Shown here piece after piece: positions 8,634-17,215 of a DNA stretch of 64,000 bases. Position 1 is the stretch's first letter. Each line of letters begins with the position of its first letter. The position numbers were made by a program, and so were the translations under genes. The stretch is from Nitrospira sp. (GTDB lineage Bacteria; Nitrospirota; Nitrospiria; Nitrospirales; Nitrospiraceae), in the NCBI GenBank assembly GCA_016788885.1, contig JAEURX010000014.1, forward strand, positions 1 through 64,000, given 5' to 3'. The notes beneath the pieces were generated by a model. That model saw nothing but the letters and a program-made list of their open reading frames with translations. It did not search any database and had not been told where the DNA came from.

Positions 8634-9125
8634 TTAGAAACTCATGCCGGCTCGTTCTTCCATGTTGCGCATGAATTCTTCATGCTCCTTCACGGAGTCG
8701 GCGCCTTTTGCGCGAATGTGCCGATCGCGGGCGTGAAATTCATCGGGCGTCACGCGGTAGCAGTAGTCCCACAGGGCCTCGGCGCTGTGTTCGTCGATGC
8801 CGCCCACTCGTGCCTCTAACATGACCATCAGCGCATTGACGCCATCATAGGTGGCGCGACGATTTCCGGATCGATGCAATTCGCGGATCTTGCTGGTTTG
8901 AGCAACATAGGCTTGAAAATCACCGGGAATCAGGCTTTTTTCAGCCATGGTTTGGTAGGTGACGACCTGACCGAGCAACTCTTCGGCCCAGGCAGCGGAT
9001 TTCTGTTGGCTATTCCATACGACTGGTTCAATGCTGCTGGAAAATCCGTGGGCCGATGGAAGGCTCAATAGGGCAGAGGCTCCGAGCAGCAACGCCGTGG
9101 AATAGATGGTGAGATGTCGGGTCAT
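8634..9125 (-). CDS. Periplasmic hypothetical protein
   Basis: A 163-aa protein with a clear signal peptide (cleavage probably after SAHG, about residue 27 of this start). The mature part is mostly helical and charged, with no cysteines in pairs and no family that I recognise. The start at 9125 is preferred to 9158 because GGGAGGAG lies about five bases before it. It is the first gene of a minus-strand group continuing, after a 120-base gap, with the porin and the sigma-54 activator. A sigma-54-like promoter sits ~96 bases upstream, so it may be under that activator's control. Confidence 0.7.
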   Translation of the reverse strand: MTRHLTIYSTALLLGASALLSLPSAHGFSSSIEPVVWNSQQKSAAWAEELLGQVVTYQTMAEKSLIPGDFQAYVAQTSKIRELHRSGNRRATYDGVNALMVMLEARVGGIDEHSAEALWDYCYRVTPDEFHARDRHIRAKGADSVKEHEEFMRNMEERAGMSF

Positions 9126-9625
9126 AGTCTCCTCCCTGAGATGTATCCGGGGCGTCATGCCGCCGGGTGAAGGTGTGCTCGCGTACTATTCAGCGTCAAC
9201 GTCCATGATTCACAGAGTTAGCAATGCCCATGCCGTGAGCGATAGACGAGATGCGCCTGCTAACGCATTGATTTATCGCGAGGACTTTCCGTCAACACGA
9301 GTAGGGCCCGCCGAGACCGTTTAGAGGCACGGTGGCAACGTGAAATGAAACGGTCTCCTTCGGCAGGGCAGGGCACTCCCATGCGGTCGATGGCCATCGA
9401 AGCATGAGGGGGTGACGCGGGGGACCGGCGCGCGGGGATGTCGGGATCAGTGCGTGAAAAAGTGTGAAAATGATTCGCAAGTCCGGGTGTCTTCTGTAGG
9501 GTAAGGGGAGCCTCTCTCTGCGAATGAGCAGGACACGGCGCTGAAGCGAGATCAAGAAAAGAAAAGGCTCATGGGCATAGCCCACATGGGGTGGCGGTTC
9601 AGGAACGGCGAGCGTTCGGCAGGGT
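9126..9625. other. Divergent intergenic region
   Basis: A 500-base gap between divergent genes. It holds the candidate sigma-54 promoter on the minus strand (9221-9235) and presumably the promoter of the hydroxylase at 9626. No small gene was convincing; the 97-codon minus frame at 9292-9585 lacks protein-like composition. Confidence 0.5.
9221..9235 (-). promoter_or_regulatory. Candidate sigma-54 (-24/-12) promoter
   Basis: Read on the minus strand the site is CGGCATG-GGCA-TTGC, followed by T. The GG and GC dinucleotides are exactly 12 bases apart, as required for RpoN binding, and 9 of the 11 informative positions match TGGCACG-N4-TTGC. It lies ~96 bases before the periplasmic protein gene that heads the group ending in a sigma-54 activator, which makes functional use plausible but unproven. 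Confidence 0.45.
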
Positions 9626-10354
9626 ATGATGAATAACAGTGTGTATCCCTATCTGTTGTTCTGGGGGATCGGTCTCCTCTGTTTTGCGGCGGAGTGGCTG
9701 TATCCTGCGCGTCCCATTCTCTATCGATCGGTCCTTTGGAGAGATCTCCTGGCGTTGGGGCTCTACAATCTGTCGTTTCTGGTGGTCGTGCAGGTGACCG
9801 ACCGGATACCGATTCCGCAATACCTCCCGGTGGCTTTGTACAATCTGCCTTCGGTGGCGAAACTGGTCCTGTTTTACGTTGTCGAAGATTTCGCTCTCTA
9901 CTGGGTGCATCGATTGATGCATACCCGGCTGATCTGGCCTGTGCATCGATGGCACCATTCACCGACGTCCCTCTATTGGCTGGCGGGGATTCGCGCGACG
10001 ATCCCACATATCGCGCTGTTCAATCTGACCTATATTGTGGCACTGCCCCTGCTCCACGAGGCTTCAGGGTGGGTGTTTCAGGTCATCATGGTCGAGCACA
10101 TTGTGCGGAACAATTGGATGCATTTGAACGTGACGTGGAATTCGGCGTGGCTGGAACGGGTCTTCGTCACGCCGCGCTATCATCACATCCATCACAGCAG
10201 CGATCCAGCCCATCAGATGAAAAACATGGGCGCGCTGCTGACGATCTGGGATCGACTCTTCGGTACTTACTACGATCCCGATCAGATCCAGAGACCGCTC
10301 TCCTTTGGGTTGAACGAACAAGTCGCCCCTGTCAGGCTGATGATAGGCGTGTAG
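9626..10354 (+). CDS. Sterol desaturase / fatty acid hydroxylase superfamily membrane protein
   Basis: A 242-aa integral membrane di-iron oxygenase-type protein that would hydroxylate or desaturate a lipid. Several hydrophobic helices precede the histidine clusters that bind the iron pair: HRLMH and HRWHH in the middle, and HHIHH near the C-terminus, in the family order HxxxH, HxxHH, HxxHH. The substrate is unknown; hopanoids, carotenoids or fatty acids are all possible in this organism. Two adjacent ATGs (9626, 9629) follow a weak purine-rich site. It is alone on its strand, convergent with the next gene. Confidence 0.85.
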   Translation: MMNNSVYPYLLFWGIGLLCFAAEWLYPARPILYRSVLWRDLLALGLYNLSFLVVVQVTDRIPIPQYLPVALYNLPSVAKLVLFYVVEDFALYWVHRLMHTRLIWPVHRWHHSPTSLYWLAGIRATIPHIALFNLTYIVALPLLHEASGWVFQVIMVEHIVRNNWMHLNVTWNSAWLERVFVTPRYHHIHHSSDPAHQMKNMGALLTIWDRLFGTYYDPDQIQRPLSFGLNEQVAPVRLMIGV

Positions 10355-10463
10355 AAGGTGCTCCCTTCAAGGCTCTTCATAGAGCCCGTTACCCTGAGAA
10401 TTTCTGAATACAGACGAGGTATCGCCGCCCCCCCATGCCGGACCCGGAACGCTCGAGCCTCGG

Positions 10464-11996
10464 TCACGGTTGCTGTTGGGGAATTTGGTACAGCGCAAAC
10501 TCTTCCGCCTGCACGACGGGAATGAAGTCTGAGGGCACCGGGGGACGCAGTGTTTGGGTGCGACGCACGATTACATAGTCGTATTGGGTGCGAAACCGGT
10601 CCCACGGAATGGGGACGGCTTGCGCGAGAAACTCTTCGACCGTCAGCAGGGGGCGCATCGCCGGGGTCAGTTGCACCGGCTGTTGTCCTGGGGTTGTGAA
10701 CAAATTGGACACAAAAGCGGATCGACGGATGATGCCCCAACAGGACAGGTTGACCAGTGGTCTCGTCTCGGGGATCCTCGAAGCACGTGGCGAGTTGGCG
10801 TCGTACGAAGCAAGTTTAATCGCCGACAGCAACCGGGTTCCTTCCGGGAGTTGATCGAGCGCCGCGATGAATTGACGATAGTGGCGATCCGTCTCCACCC
10901 ATCCCTCCGTCACCACACCCATGCGTACCACAAAGAGCAGGCTCAGCGCGCAGGCCAGGGGAACAAACCAGCGCCGACGCCAGTCCGGCCAGTCTGAACT
11001 CGCGATCGCTAGTAGAACCACGACCACAGGCATGCGGACATCAACGACCGCTGTCGTTCCGATCGATGCCGGCATTGCCAATGCGGCTCCCAGCGTCGCG
11101 GCCAATGGAAGGAACATGGAGCGGTGGAGAAACCACCGTCTCCGCCAAAGGCCCACCCCAATGAGGCCCACCAGTGACATCCCAGTCATCCGATCCAACC
11201 CCTGGTGTTCCGTGCGAAGCACTCCCTTGAAGGCTTCGATCTTGGTGTTCAGGGGGAGAAACGTCACTGCCGGCGGGGGGGGCAGTCCGCGAAGCCAGAA
11301 TGGATAGTCGGCGGGAACGGTTCTGAACGTGGGTGCGAGGGCTAAGAAGATCAGCGGCAGGACGATCGTCGGCAGCGCCTTCATGAGCGAAGCTTCGCGC
11401 AAGCTCTCGCCCGCACGCCGTTGATTCCACCAAGACGCACTTTCATATGACAACACCACAAGTGCGAATACGCCGAAGGCGAATAGATGGGCGAAGAAGA
11501 GCAGCACCGCAATTACGGAAAAGAGTGGAACCAGCAGGTGCGGGGAACGATCGCGTAACGCGATCCAGAGGGCGCAAGCAAACAGGGCCAAGCCGAGACC
11601 GAACAAGTAATTCAGGAATCCCCACAGGAACACACTGTTATAGAGAAAGAAGAACGCCAAGAGTGGCCACGGCGACCACCGTCGATGAACGGCCAGATGC
11701 AAGGCCATCGTGCCGCCTGCCAGGAATGTAAGAATCACACCGAGAAACAACTTCCCGGCTGTTTCGATAGACACGACGGTCAACAAGGGCGGCAGGAGCA
11801 GATCGATGGCCAGATTGGGCATGAGGCCCCAGTGGATCTCGTAGTACTGCCGGAGAAAGGGGTGCTGTCCACCATCGGCCAGAATGTGGACACGAGCCAT
11901 GTGGTTGGGATAGTCCACCAGCGGCGGTATCTGCACCAGCATGAGAGGGATCAGGGCGACGAGCAGCAAGGCGCCGGCCGCGCTGAGAATGCTCAA
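10464..11996 (-). CDS. Polytopic membrane protein, GT-C glycosyltransferase-like
   Basis: A 510-aa protein with about ten hydrophobic helices in the first ~380 residues, followed by a soluble C-terminal domain of ~130 residues. The first luminal loop contains DYPNH (Asp28 region), positioned like the catalytic/metal-site aspartate of GT-C enzymes that use polyprenyl-phosphate sugars. That assignment is inference; no family was recognised with certainty. The start is TTG at 11996, with no good SD, and the frame stays open upstream, so the N-terminus is uncertain. No partner glycan genes are adjacent. Confidence 0.65.
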   Translation of the reverse strand: MSILSAAGALLLVALIPLMLVQIPPLVDYPNHMARVHILADGGQHPFLRQYYEIHWGLMPNLAIDLLLPPLLTVVSIETAGKLFLGVILTFLAGGTMALHLAVHRRWSPWPLLAFFFLYNSVFLWGFLNYLFGLGLALFACALWIALRDRSPHLLVPLFSVIAVLLFFAHLFAFGVFALVVLSYESASWWNQRRAGESLREASLMKALPTIVLPLIFLALAPTFRTVPADYPFWLRGLPPPPAVTFLPLNTKIEAFKGVLRTEHQGLDRMTGMSLVGLIGVGLWRRRWFLHRSMFLPLAATLGAALAMPASIGTTAVVDVRMPVVVVLLAIASSDWPDWRRRWFVPLACALSLLFVVRMGVVTEGWVETDRHYRQFIAALDQLPEGTRLLSAIKLASYDANSPRASRIPETRPLVNLSCWGIIRRSAFVSNLFTTPGQQPVQLTPAMRPLLTVEEFLAQAVPIPWDRFRTQYDYVIVRRTQTLRPPVPSDFIPVVQAEEFALYQIPQQQP

Positions 11997-12107
11997 GCGG
12001 AGGTGTCTGTCGGAGGAACTGTCTATCGTGGCCCTCCCCTTTCTGGTCGATGGCTCGATTGGTGTGGCAAAGAGCGGTTTTTCACAGAACGGACAGGGCG
12101 AGAGGGT

Positions 12108-13358
12108 CTAGCGGAGCCCATTCTCGCCGCGACTCACGAACTGTTTACGAAACCCCACGACTTTAGCCAAGTAGTCCCGCGTTTCCTGGTAGGGGAGTCC
12201 ACTGCGAAGGCGTTCGTAGAGTGCCGCGGGCTGGAGGCCGTTGATCTGTTGCAATGCGGTCCGTTGATCTTTGGAGAAGGTCTTGAAGACGTTACCGGCT
12301 CCTGTGTTGTAGGCAGAGATGACACAGTATTCACGTGAAACAAGATCCGCGACGTCGTCGAGCTGCGAATAGGTCAAGACGTTGAGGTAGGCGGTGCCCA
12401 ACTCGATGTTGTTGTCAGGGTCGAACAGGTAGTCGCGGGTCGGAGCTTTATCTTCCCCCTTGGCTTTGCGATACGCATCTCGTCCCCCGCTGGTCGGTAC
12501 CAGCTGCATTAATCCATAGGCCGGCGCAGAACTTACCGCAAAGGGGTTGAAATTGCTCTCCGTCCGGATGATGGCAAAGACAAGGCTGGGACTGATCTGA
12601 TACCGCTCGGCAAACTGCCCGACGACAGCACGGTACTTCTCGGCCTGCTTATGCGAGAAATTAGCCACCATGGGAATAGTGACCGTGTGTGCGGTTTTCT
12701 CCCCATTCTCCTGATCGACTTTTCGCGTGGTCGTGCTTTTGGTGAGGAGCGAGTCCGCGAATTGTTCCGCCTCGGTCGGCGTGCGAACCGGTTTTCCTGC
12801 CTGATCTACCACCAGTCCAAGCAGGTAGGGCTCCTTATCTCCGGTCAGGGTGACTTCTTTGTCTGAAAACAGGTCGACGCTACGAGGATCATTCGGGGTA
12901 AGCAGGGTGGTGACCACGGCATTTTTCAGGCTGGCGCGTGGGTCGCGTTCGTCGAGTGTTTCGATCAGGATAGTTCCCGCATCGAAGTCGACAATCGCCC
13001 GGCTTCGATAATTTTGCGTGTATTTCACATATTTTTTCTGCTCCGGAAGTTTGACTTCTTTGGTGCCCCACTTCTTCCCGACCTCTCCGGTCAACGCCGC
13101 CATCAACGCCTGGAAGTCTCGCTGAACGGCTCGGAGGTCACGGAGCAGCGCTTGAGGGTCTCGGCCGTACTGCTCGACCCGTTGCCGTGCGATATCGGCA
13201 GGATCCTTCCCGTGAACGATATCCAGCACGGTTCTGCCGGTCGTGCTGCCGACAGCCCGCTCCGCGGCCCCGAGCATCTTGTCGGTCGTTTCGCAGCCGA
13301 CGAACAGGAGTGGAATGGCAAGACTGAGGAGGAATGACGGCAATCTGCGAGCTGGCAT
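12108..13358 (-). CDS. mltC: Membrane-bound lytic murein transglycosylase, MltC-like lipoprotein
   Basis: A 416-aa peptidoglycan-cleaving enzyme. The signal peptide ends in lipobox FVGC, giving an outer-membrane-anchored lipoprotein. The N-terminal ~200 residues resemble the MltC-specific domain (dimensions and the YVKYTQNYRSRAIVDFD strand). The C-terminal SLT domain begins near 250, with catalytic Glu in IIRTESNFNP, then the AYGLMQLVP motif and the late SAYNTG motif. A TATACT hexamer lies only six bases upstream of the ATG, so the mRNA may have almost no leader. It is divergent from the MlaC-like gene. Family assignment is strong; the MltC subgroup is likely. Confidence 0.88.
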   Translation of the reverse strand: MPARRLPSFLLSLAIPLLFVGCETTDKMLGAAERAVGSTTGRTVLDIVHGKDPADIARQRVEQYGRDPQALLRDLRAVQRDFQALMAALTGEVGKKWGTKEVKLPEQKKYVKYTQNYRSRAIVDFDAGTILIETLDERDPRASLKNAVVTTLLTPNDPRSVDLFSDKEVTLTGDKEPYLLGLVVDQAGKPVRTPTEAEQFADSLLTKSTTTRKVDQENGEKTAHTVTIPMVANFSHKQAEKYRAVVGQFAERYQISPSLVFAIIRTESNFNPFAVSSAPAYGLMQLVPTSGGRDAYRKAKGEDKAPTRDYLFDPDNNIELGTAYLNVLTYSQLDDVADLVSREYCVISAYNTGAGNVFKTFSKDQRTALQQINGLQPAALYERLRSGLPYQETRDYLAKVVGFRKQFVSRGENGLR

Positions 13359-13502
13359 GGCGGGAGTATACCGAAGCTGGGTCGGGGAGGAAAAGACATT
13401 TTGACCATGCTATAGGATTTTGCGTGAGAAGCATCCGAGGAGGGCCGCTTGCGGTCTACTTGGCGATCTAATGGTGCGATGCAGGCAGGTAGATCCACGT
13501 GC

Positions 13503-13532
13503 TTGACGGCGAATTTTCGTGGCCGGTAGGAT
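13503..13532 (+). promoter_or_regulatory. Candidate promoter of the MlaC-like gene
   Basis: TTGACG (13503-13508) and TAGGAT (13527-13532) are separated by 18 bases. Transcription would begin near 13539, almost on top of the ATG at 13542. This supports the downstream start at 13602, which has its own SD. Confidence 0.4.
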
Positions 13533-13601
13533 AACCGATCAATGAACATTGCGTTGAGAATGGTGGGGGACATGGCGGGCGGGGCTGTTGAGAGGGGGCG
13601 A

Positions 13602-14207
13602 ATGAGATTTGGGGGAACGATCCTGTTCGCTGCCATGTTGTGCCTGCTGATCGTGCTCTGTTTGCCGTTGCCGGGATCGACAGCGCAAACGCCGACCGAG
13701 ACCGTCCAAGGGACTGTCAATGAGGTGCTGTATCTCCTGACAGAATTGAAAGAGACCAGCAGGGCCGGACAACGGCAGTGGGAAATCGAACAAATCGTGA
13801 GGCGCGCATTCAACTATCAAGAGATGGCGGAACGTGCTTTGGGCGAAGTAGGGGCGCAAGCGACTGCCGTCGACCGCCGGCAGTTCATTCGGCTGTTTGT
13901 GCAGGTGTTGCGCGATGATGTGGTCGACAGGCTCCGTGACTATACGGCCGCCCAGGTGGCGTATCTGGCCGAGCAGCCTGAGGAACCAGGCAGAGTACGG
14001 GTGTTGATCGCTCCGGCGGGCCTAGCGATCGATACCAGAATGGCCTTTCACCTGATCCATCGAGATGGGGGGTGGTTGGTCGACGATGTGAGCATCGATG
14101 GTGCCAGCATCGTGGCCACCTATCGTGCGCAATTCTCCCGTATTCTTCGCGAAGGCTCCTTCTTGGACTTGATGGAATACCTCAAGCTGAAAGCGCCGGT
14201 CGCGTAA
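13602..14207 (+). CDS. MlaC-family phospholipid-transport periplasmic protein
   Basis: A 201-aa periplasmic protein of the MlaC/Ttg2D family, which shuttles phospholipids between outer- and inner-membrane Mla complexes. A signal peptide (MRFGG then a long hydrophobic core, cleavage near STAQ) is followed by the typical helical start, the FNYQEMAERALG element, the FIRLFVQVLRDDVVDRL helix and the C-terminal strands ending in WLVDDVSIDGASIVATYR. The start at 13602 is chosen because GAGAGGGGG sits three bases upstream and the signal peptide begins there; the ATG at 13542 is possible. The other Mla genes are ~13 kb away (27260-30760), so the system is split. Confidence 0.82.
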   Translation: MRFGGTILFAAMLCLLIVLCLPLPGSTAQTPTETVQGTVNEVLYLLTELKETSRAGQRQWEIEQIVRRAFNYQEMAERALGEVGAQATAVDRRQFIRLFVQVLRDDVVDRLRDYTAAQVAYLAEQPEEPGRVRVLIAPAGLAIDTRMAFHLIHRDGGWLVDDVSIDGASIVATYRAQFSRILREGSFLDLMEYLKLKAPVA

Positions 14208-14253
14208 TCCGGTCCGGACCGCGGGTCATAGATCTCCTCCTCAATCCTTCCGT

Positions 14254-14985
14254 TCAACGTGTGTTCAGTCTAGCGTAGGCCTGGTGTCCGCATCCATTGA
14301 GTTGCAGGAGCCCATGTTGCTGGGCTCGCAGGAGCAGCTGTTGTCGGCTGCTCACATCAAATTTGTTGAACATGTGGCTCAGGTGATGGCGAACCGTTGT
14401 GGGGCATATCAAGAGCCGGCGGGCAATATCTTTGTTGGTTAGCCCCTCACCGAGTAGCGCCAGGACATGGGACTCACGCGTGGTGAGGAGCTCGGCTGCA
14501 TGAGGCGGAACTGAACGCTCGCCGGAGTGTCTGCTCGGTCTCCCTTCACGTCGGGATGGGAGTGGCTCCTTGTCGTGATTCCACATCTCCGGTCGGTGAA
14601 GTGGCAGCAGTGTTTCGATGGCGATAAACAGGGCTGCCAGCGGCTGAGTCGTCAGCACAACTCCGTCGAGTACCGATGCATGGTTGGCTGCCGTGACGTC
14701 CCTGTCCCGCACACCACAGAGCGCGATGATTTTGATGGTTGGAAGCATCGCACGCAACGCGCGTGCGCACTCCACGGTCTCACATCCAGTATCCAGATCG
14801 AGGAGCACCATGTGCGGCTCGTGTCGCGCAACCAACGCCTCTGCTTCGCGCCTGCGGTCAGCCTGCCCGGTGAGCTGCAGCCGTCGGTGGAGGGCGACGA
14901 AGGTCTGTAAGCCAAGACGGTTGAGCGGACTCGTGCTGACGATTATCACGGTAGCGCAGGCCGGTTCTTTCTCCTGTGTGTGCAT
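14254..14985 (-). CDS. LuxR-type regulator with degenerate receiver domain
   Basis: A 243-aa protein with a receiver-like N-terminal domain (about 10-130) and a LuxR/FixJ helix-turn-helix (about 168-232, LTTRESHVLALLGEGLTNKD region). The usual acidic pair at the start of a receiver is replaced (IIVSTSPL instead of VDDH), although an Asp remains in LLDLD (63, 65). Normal Mg-dependent phosphorylation is therefore doubtful. It is the last of a run of minus-strand signalling genes and starts 21 bases after the zinc-ribbon gene, so the two are probably cotranscribed. The target genes are unknown. Confidence 0.82.
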   Translation of the reverse strand: MHTQEKEPACATVIIVSTSPLNRLGLQTFVALHRRLQLTGQADRRREAEALVARHEPHMVLLDLDTGCETVECARALRAMLPTIKIIALCGVRDRDVTAANHASVLDGVVLTTQPLAALFIAIETLLPLHRPEMWNHDKEPLPSRREGRPSRHSGERSVPPHAAELLTTRESHVLALLGEGLTNKDIARRLLICPTTVRHHLSHMFNKFDVSSRQQLLLRAQQHGLLQLNGCGHQAYARLNTR

Positions 14986-15006
14986 TGGTCGGTTCTCCGT
15001 GATCGA

Positions 15007-15417
15007 TTACACTGGCGAGACGCCGGAGTGGTGAAGCGTCTGCTGTCGGCAATACTCGTAACAGCTGGAGAGGACGAGATCTCCCGAGAACCGTACCGTA
15101 CCGCAGACCTGTCCGGTGAGCAGCGCCCAATCGGCAACATGGCCGGCCAGTTGAGTCGGAGCGATGCCCTGAACCCGAAAGAGGTTGATCGCCACTGTCG
15201 AGAGGACGACTTTGAGGTGCGAGAGCGACGGCCCATAGCTGAAGAGATATTCATGTTGGCCGGTGAACAGCAGTTGTACGCCGTCTCGCGCCTTCATGCC
15301 GCGATGTCGACAACGCGGACAATAGAGGTATTCGAGCCCGCTGACCGCATCATACCCGGCACGACTGTCCGGCTCCATCGTTTGACCGCAGTCCGTCGTT
15401 GGGCAGCGCATCGTCAT
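15007..15417 (-). CDS. Zinc-ribbon-like hypothetical protein
   Basis: A 136-aa protein. Near the N-terminus four cysteines (CPTTDC and, ~25 residues later, CPRC) form a likely zinc ribbon. The rest is a mixed domain ending in a Cys-containing segment (SSCYEYCRQQ). A GGGAG site lies five bases before the ATG. It is sandwiched between the degenerate-receiver LuxR gene and a stand-alone degenerate receiver, on the same strand, which suggests a role in this signalling set. No family was recognised beyond the zinc-ribbon pattern. Confidence 0.65.
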   Translation of the reverse strand: MTMRCPTTDCGQTMEPDSRAGYDAVSGLEYLYCPRCRHRGMKARDGVQLLFTGQHEYLFSYGPSLSHLKVVLSTVAINLFRVQGIAPTQLAGHVADWALLTGQVCGTVRFSGDLVLSSCYEYCRQQTLHHSGVSPV

Positions 15418-15565
15418 GGTCTCCCTAGAAGGTGATCAATAGATCGTTCGAGTATCGCCGTCGCTCCGTCGGTGCCGTTTGGGCTACATGTGGACATGTT
15501 CGTCGGGGTGCCATTGCGACACCGCTCCTCACGGCCTCGTGGACAGTGAGGACTGTGATGCGGAG

Positions 15566-15982
15566 TTACTGTACTCGCATGCAGGGGATGCCGAGTTGTG
15601 TGCGAAGCACGTCTTCAACGAGGCGTCCGTGTAACACCGGGGGAATGGGGGAGGATGGCTGCGAGGGACCGGGCGGGTTCTCTGGGGTGGCTCGATTCAG
15701 TGTGAGAACCGGCGCCTGAGGGCAGAGCCTGTTGACGGCCCGAAGTGTGTCGCGGCCGGCGGCCGGCGTCTGCTCATCGGATGAATCCTGGCTCAATAGA
15801 ATGAGCTCCGGTTGGATTTCGCCAAGCTCCGTGAGTGTGGAGTCGAGATCTCGTACCAGCACGGCCTGATAGCCGCTCGTCGCGAGACAATCAGCCAGCC
15901 TAAGACCCAGCCGCAGCTCAGGATCGACGATCACGATTCGAACCCGTCCTGCTGGTTTTGTGTGCGTGCTGGTTGCGTTCAT
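15566..15982 (-). CDS. Stand-alone degenerate receiver-like protein
   Basis: A 138-aa single-domain protein with the fold pattern of a response-regulator receiver: VRIVIVDPE at the first strand, then a helix, and LILLSQD at the strand that should carry the phospho-accepting Asp. A Ser occupies that position, and only one acidic residue of the first pocket is kept. The C-terminal third is Pro-rich and unlike a receiver. It probably works by protein contact rather than phosphorylation. It lies 13 bases after the small winged-helix gene. Confidence 0.6.
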   Translation of the reverse strand: MNATSTHTKPAGRVRIVIVDPELRLGLRLADCLATSGYQAVLVRDLDSTLTELGEIQPELILLSQDSSDEQTPAAGRDTLRAVNRLCPQAPVLTLNRATPENPPGPSQPSSPIPPVLHGRLVEDVLRTQLGIPCMRVQ

Positions 15983-15995
15983 GAGCGCGTCTCCT

Positions 15996-16319
15996 TCATG
16001 CCCCTGGGTGAGGTGCAGCCGTTTCTATGCTGTGGGCCGAGATAACAGGGCGATACGTATCCGTCCGTGGCCCTGCGAGGGAAACGACGTATTGGGATCG
16101 AGCGTGCAGCTGAAGGCGTAGCGCTCCCTCCCGTGACAGGGTATCGACCGCCATGAACACCTGGTTCCACGAGCAGGAGGGGAGTATGGCGGTCAGCGCC
16201 TCAATGGTGCAGGCGCCGTGTTGTTCCAATTCGTGAAGAATGCGCGTTCCTACGGTGGTGGGATCAGCGCCTCGCTGTCTTGCCAACTGCGTGGCGTTTC
16301 CGACTTCGCTGATCGGCAT
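15996..16319 (-). CDS. Small winged-helix-like hypothetical protein
   Basis: A 107-aa protein. Its middle (GTRILHELEQHGACTIEALTAI area, then a WNQVFMAVDTLSREGALRL-type recognition helix and a basic wing) fits a MarR/ArsR-like winged helix, so it may bind DNA. The start at 16319 is tentative: a GGAGG lies 13 bases upstream, and the open frame extends another 22 codons that look non-coding. It is one of several small genes between the NarL-type regulator and the degenerate receivers. Its function is unknown. Confidence 0.55.
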   Translation of the reverse strand: MPISEVGNATQLARQRGADPTTVGTRILHELEQHGACTIEALTAILPSCSWNQVFMAVDTLSREGALRLQLHARSQYVVSLAGPRTDTYRPVISAHSIETAAPHPGA

Positions 16320-16520
16320 CGTTGTGTCGCCGCCTCCTCTATGATGCGGATGGTGGGAGTGACTGCTGCACCAGCACGCGTCCATGCTGCTATCATTACC
16401 GGAGGTGAGCTCTGGCCAGCATCGCTCTTTACGGAAATTCCGCGTCGCCGCTCGTGTGATTGAGGCTGTCGCCGTTTGTGCTACGAATTGTGACGGGATG
16501 GAGGGAGGGGAACACGCGGG

Positions 16521-17165
16521 TCAGGAGACGAGCCGGTTCACAAGACGGTTTTCGATCGCATAGTGAGTCAACTCGGTGTTGTTGCGCATCTGCATTTTTT
16601 CCAAAATGCGTGCCCGATAGGTGTTGATCGTACTGATGCCGACGCACAAGTCGTCCGCGATCTCTTTCAGGCTCCTCCCGACGGCGATCAGACACATCAC
16701 TTGGTATTCGCGGTCGGACAACTGCTCGTGAAGCGGCTTCTCGAAATGGTCGTCCAAATTTGACGCCAGCAATTCCGCGACTGCGGCGCTGACGAATTTC
16801 CCGCCGCCCAGGATCTTTCGCAGCGCACGGACCAGTTCGTTTGGGGCGCTGTCTTTGTTGAGGTAACCGGCGGCACCGGCTTTCAGCATGCGTCGTGCCA
16901 ACTGATCCTCCGGGTAGGCGCTCAGCACGAGGACGGGAAGCTTGGGCGAGGCTTGCTTGAGCTCCTTGAGGGCATCGAGCCCGCTTTTCCCCGGCATGCC
17001 TACGTCGAGCACGACGACGTCCCAGTTGTGCAACCGCAACTGTTCCATCATCTCCTGCGCGCTGGCCGCTTCGCCGATCGTCGCGTCCCGGAATTGTTCG
17101 CTGAGGATTTGCCGGACGCCCTGCCGAACGACGGCATGATCGTCGACCACCAAAATATGTGTCAC
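16521..17165 (-). CDS. NarL/FixJ-family response regulator
   Basis: A 214-aa two-component regulator. The receiver has the full site set: the VDDH acidic pair near residue 7-9, phospho-acceptor Asp54 in VVVLDVGMPG, and Lys in GYLNKDS. The C-terminal LuxR-type helix-turn-helix begins with LSDREYQVMCLIAVGRS. The GTG at 17165 is the start because AAAGGA lies six bases before it; the open frame extends further but overlaps the kinase gene. The next gene upstream is a hybrid HisKA_3 kinase, the kinase class that normally pairs with NarL regulators, so this is its probable partner. Confidence 0.9.
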   Translation of the reverse strand: MTHILVVDDHAVVRQGVRQILSEQFRDATIGEAASAQEMMEQLRLHNWDVVVLDVGMPGKSGLDALKELKQASPKLPVLVLSAYPEDQLARRMLKAGAAGYLNKDSAPNELVRALRKILGGGKFVSAAVAELLASNLDDHFEKPLHEQLSDREYQVMCLIAVGRSLKEIADDLCVGISTINTYRARILEKMQMRNNTELTHYAIENRLVNRLVS

Positions 17166-17215
17166 AAGCGTTCCTTTCCGTAGGTTCGATTCTATCAAGA
17201 ACGTCACCCGTGGCG

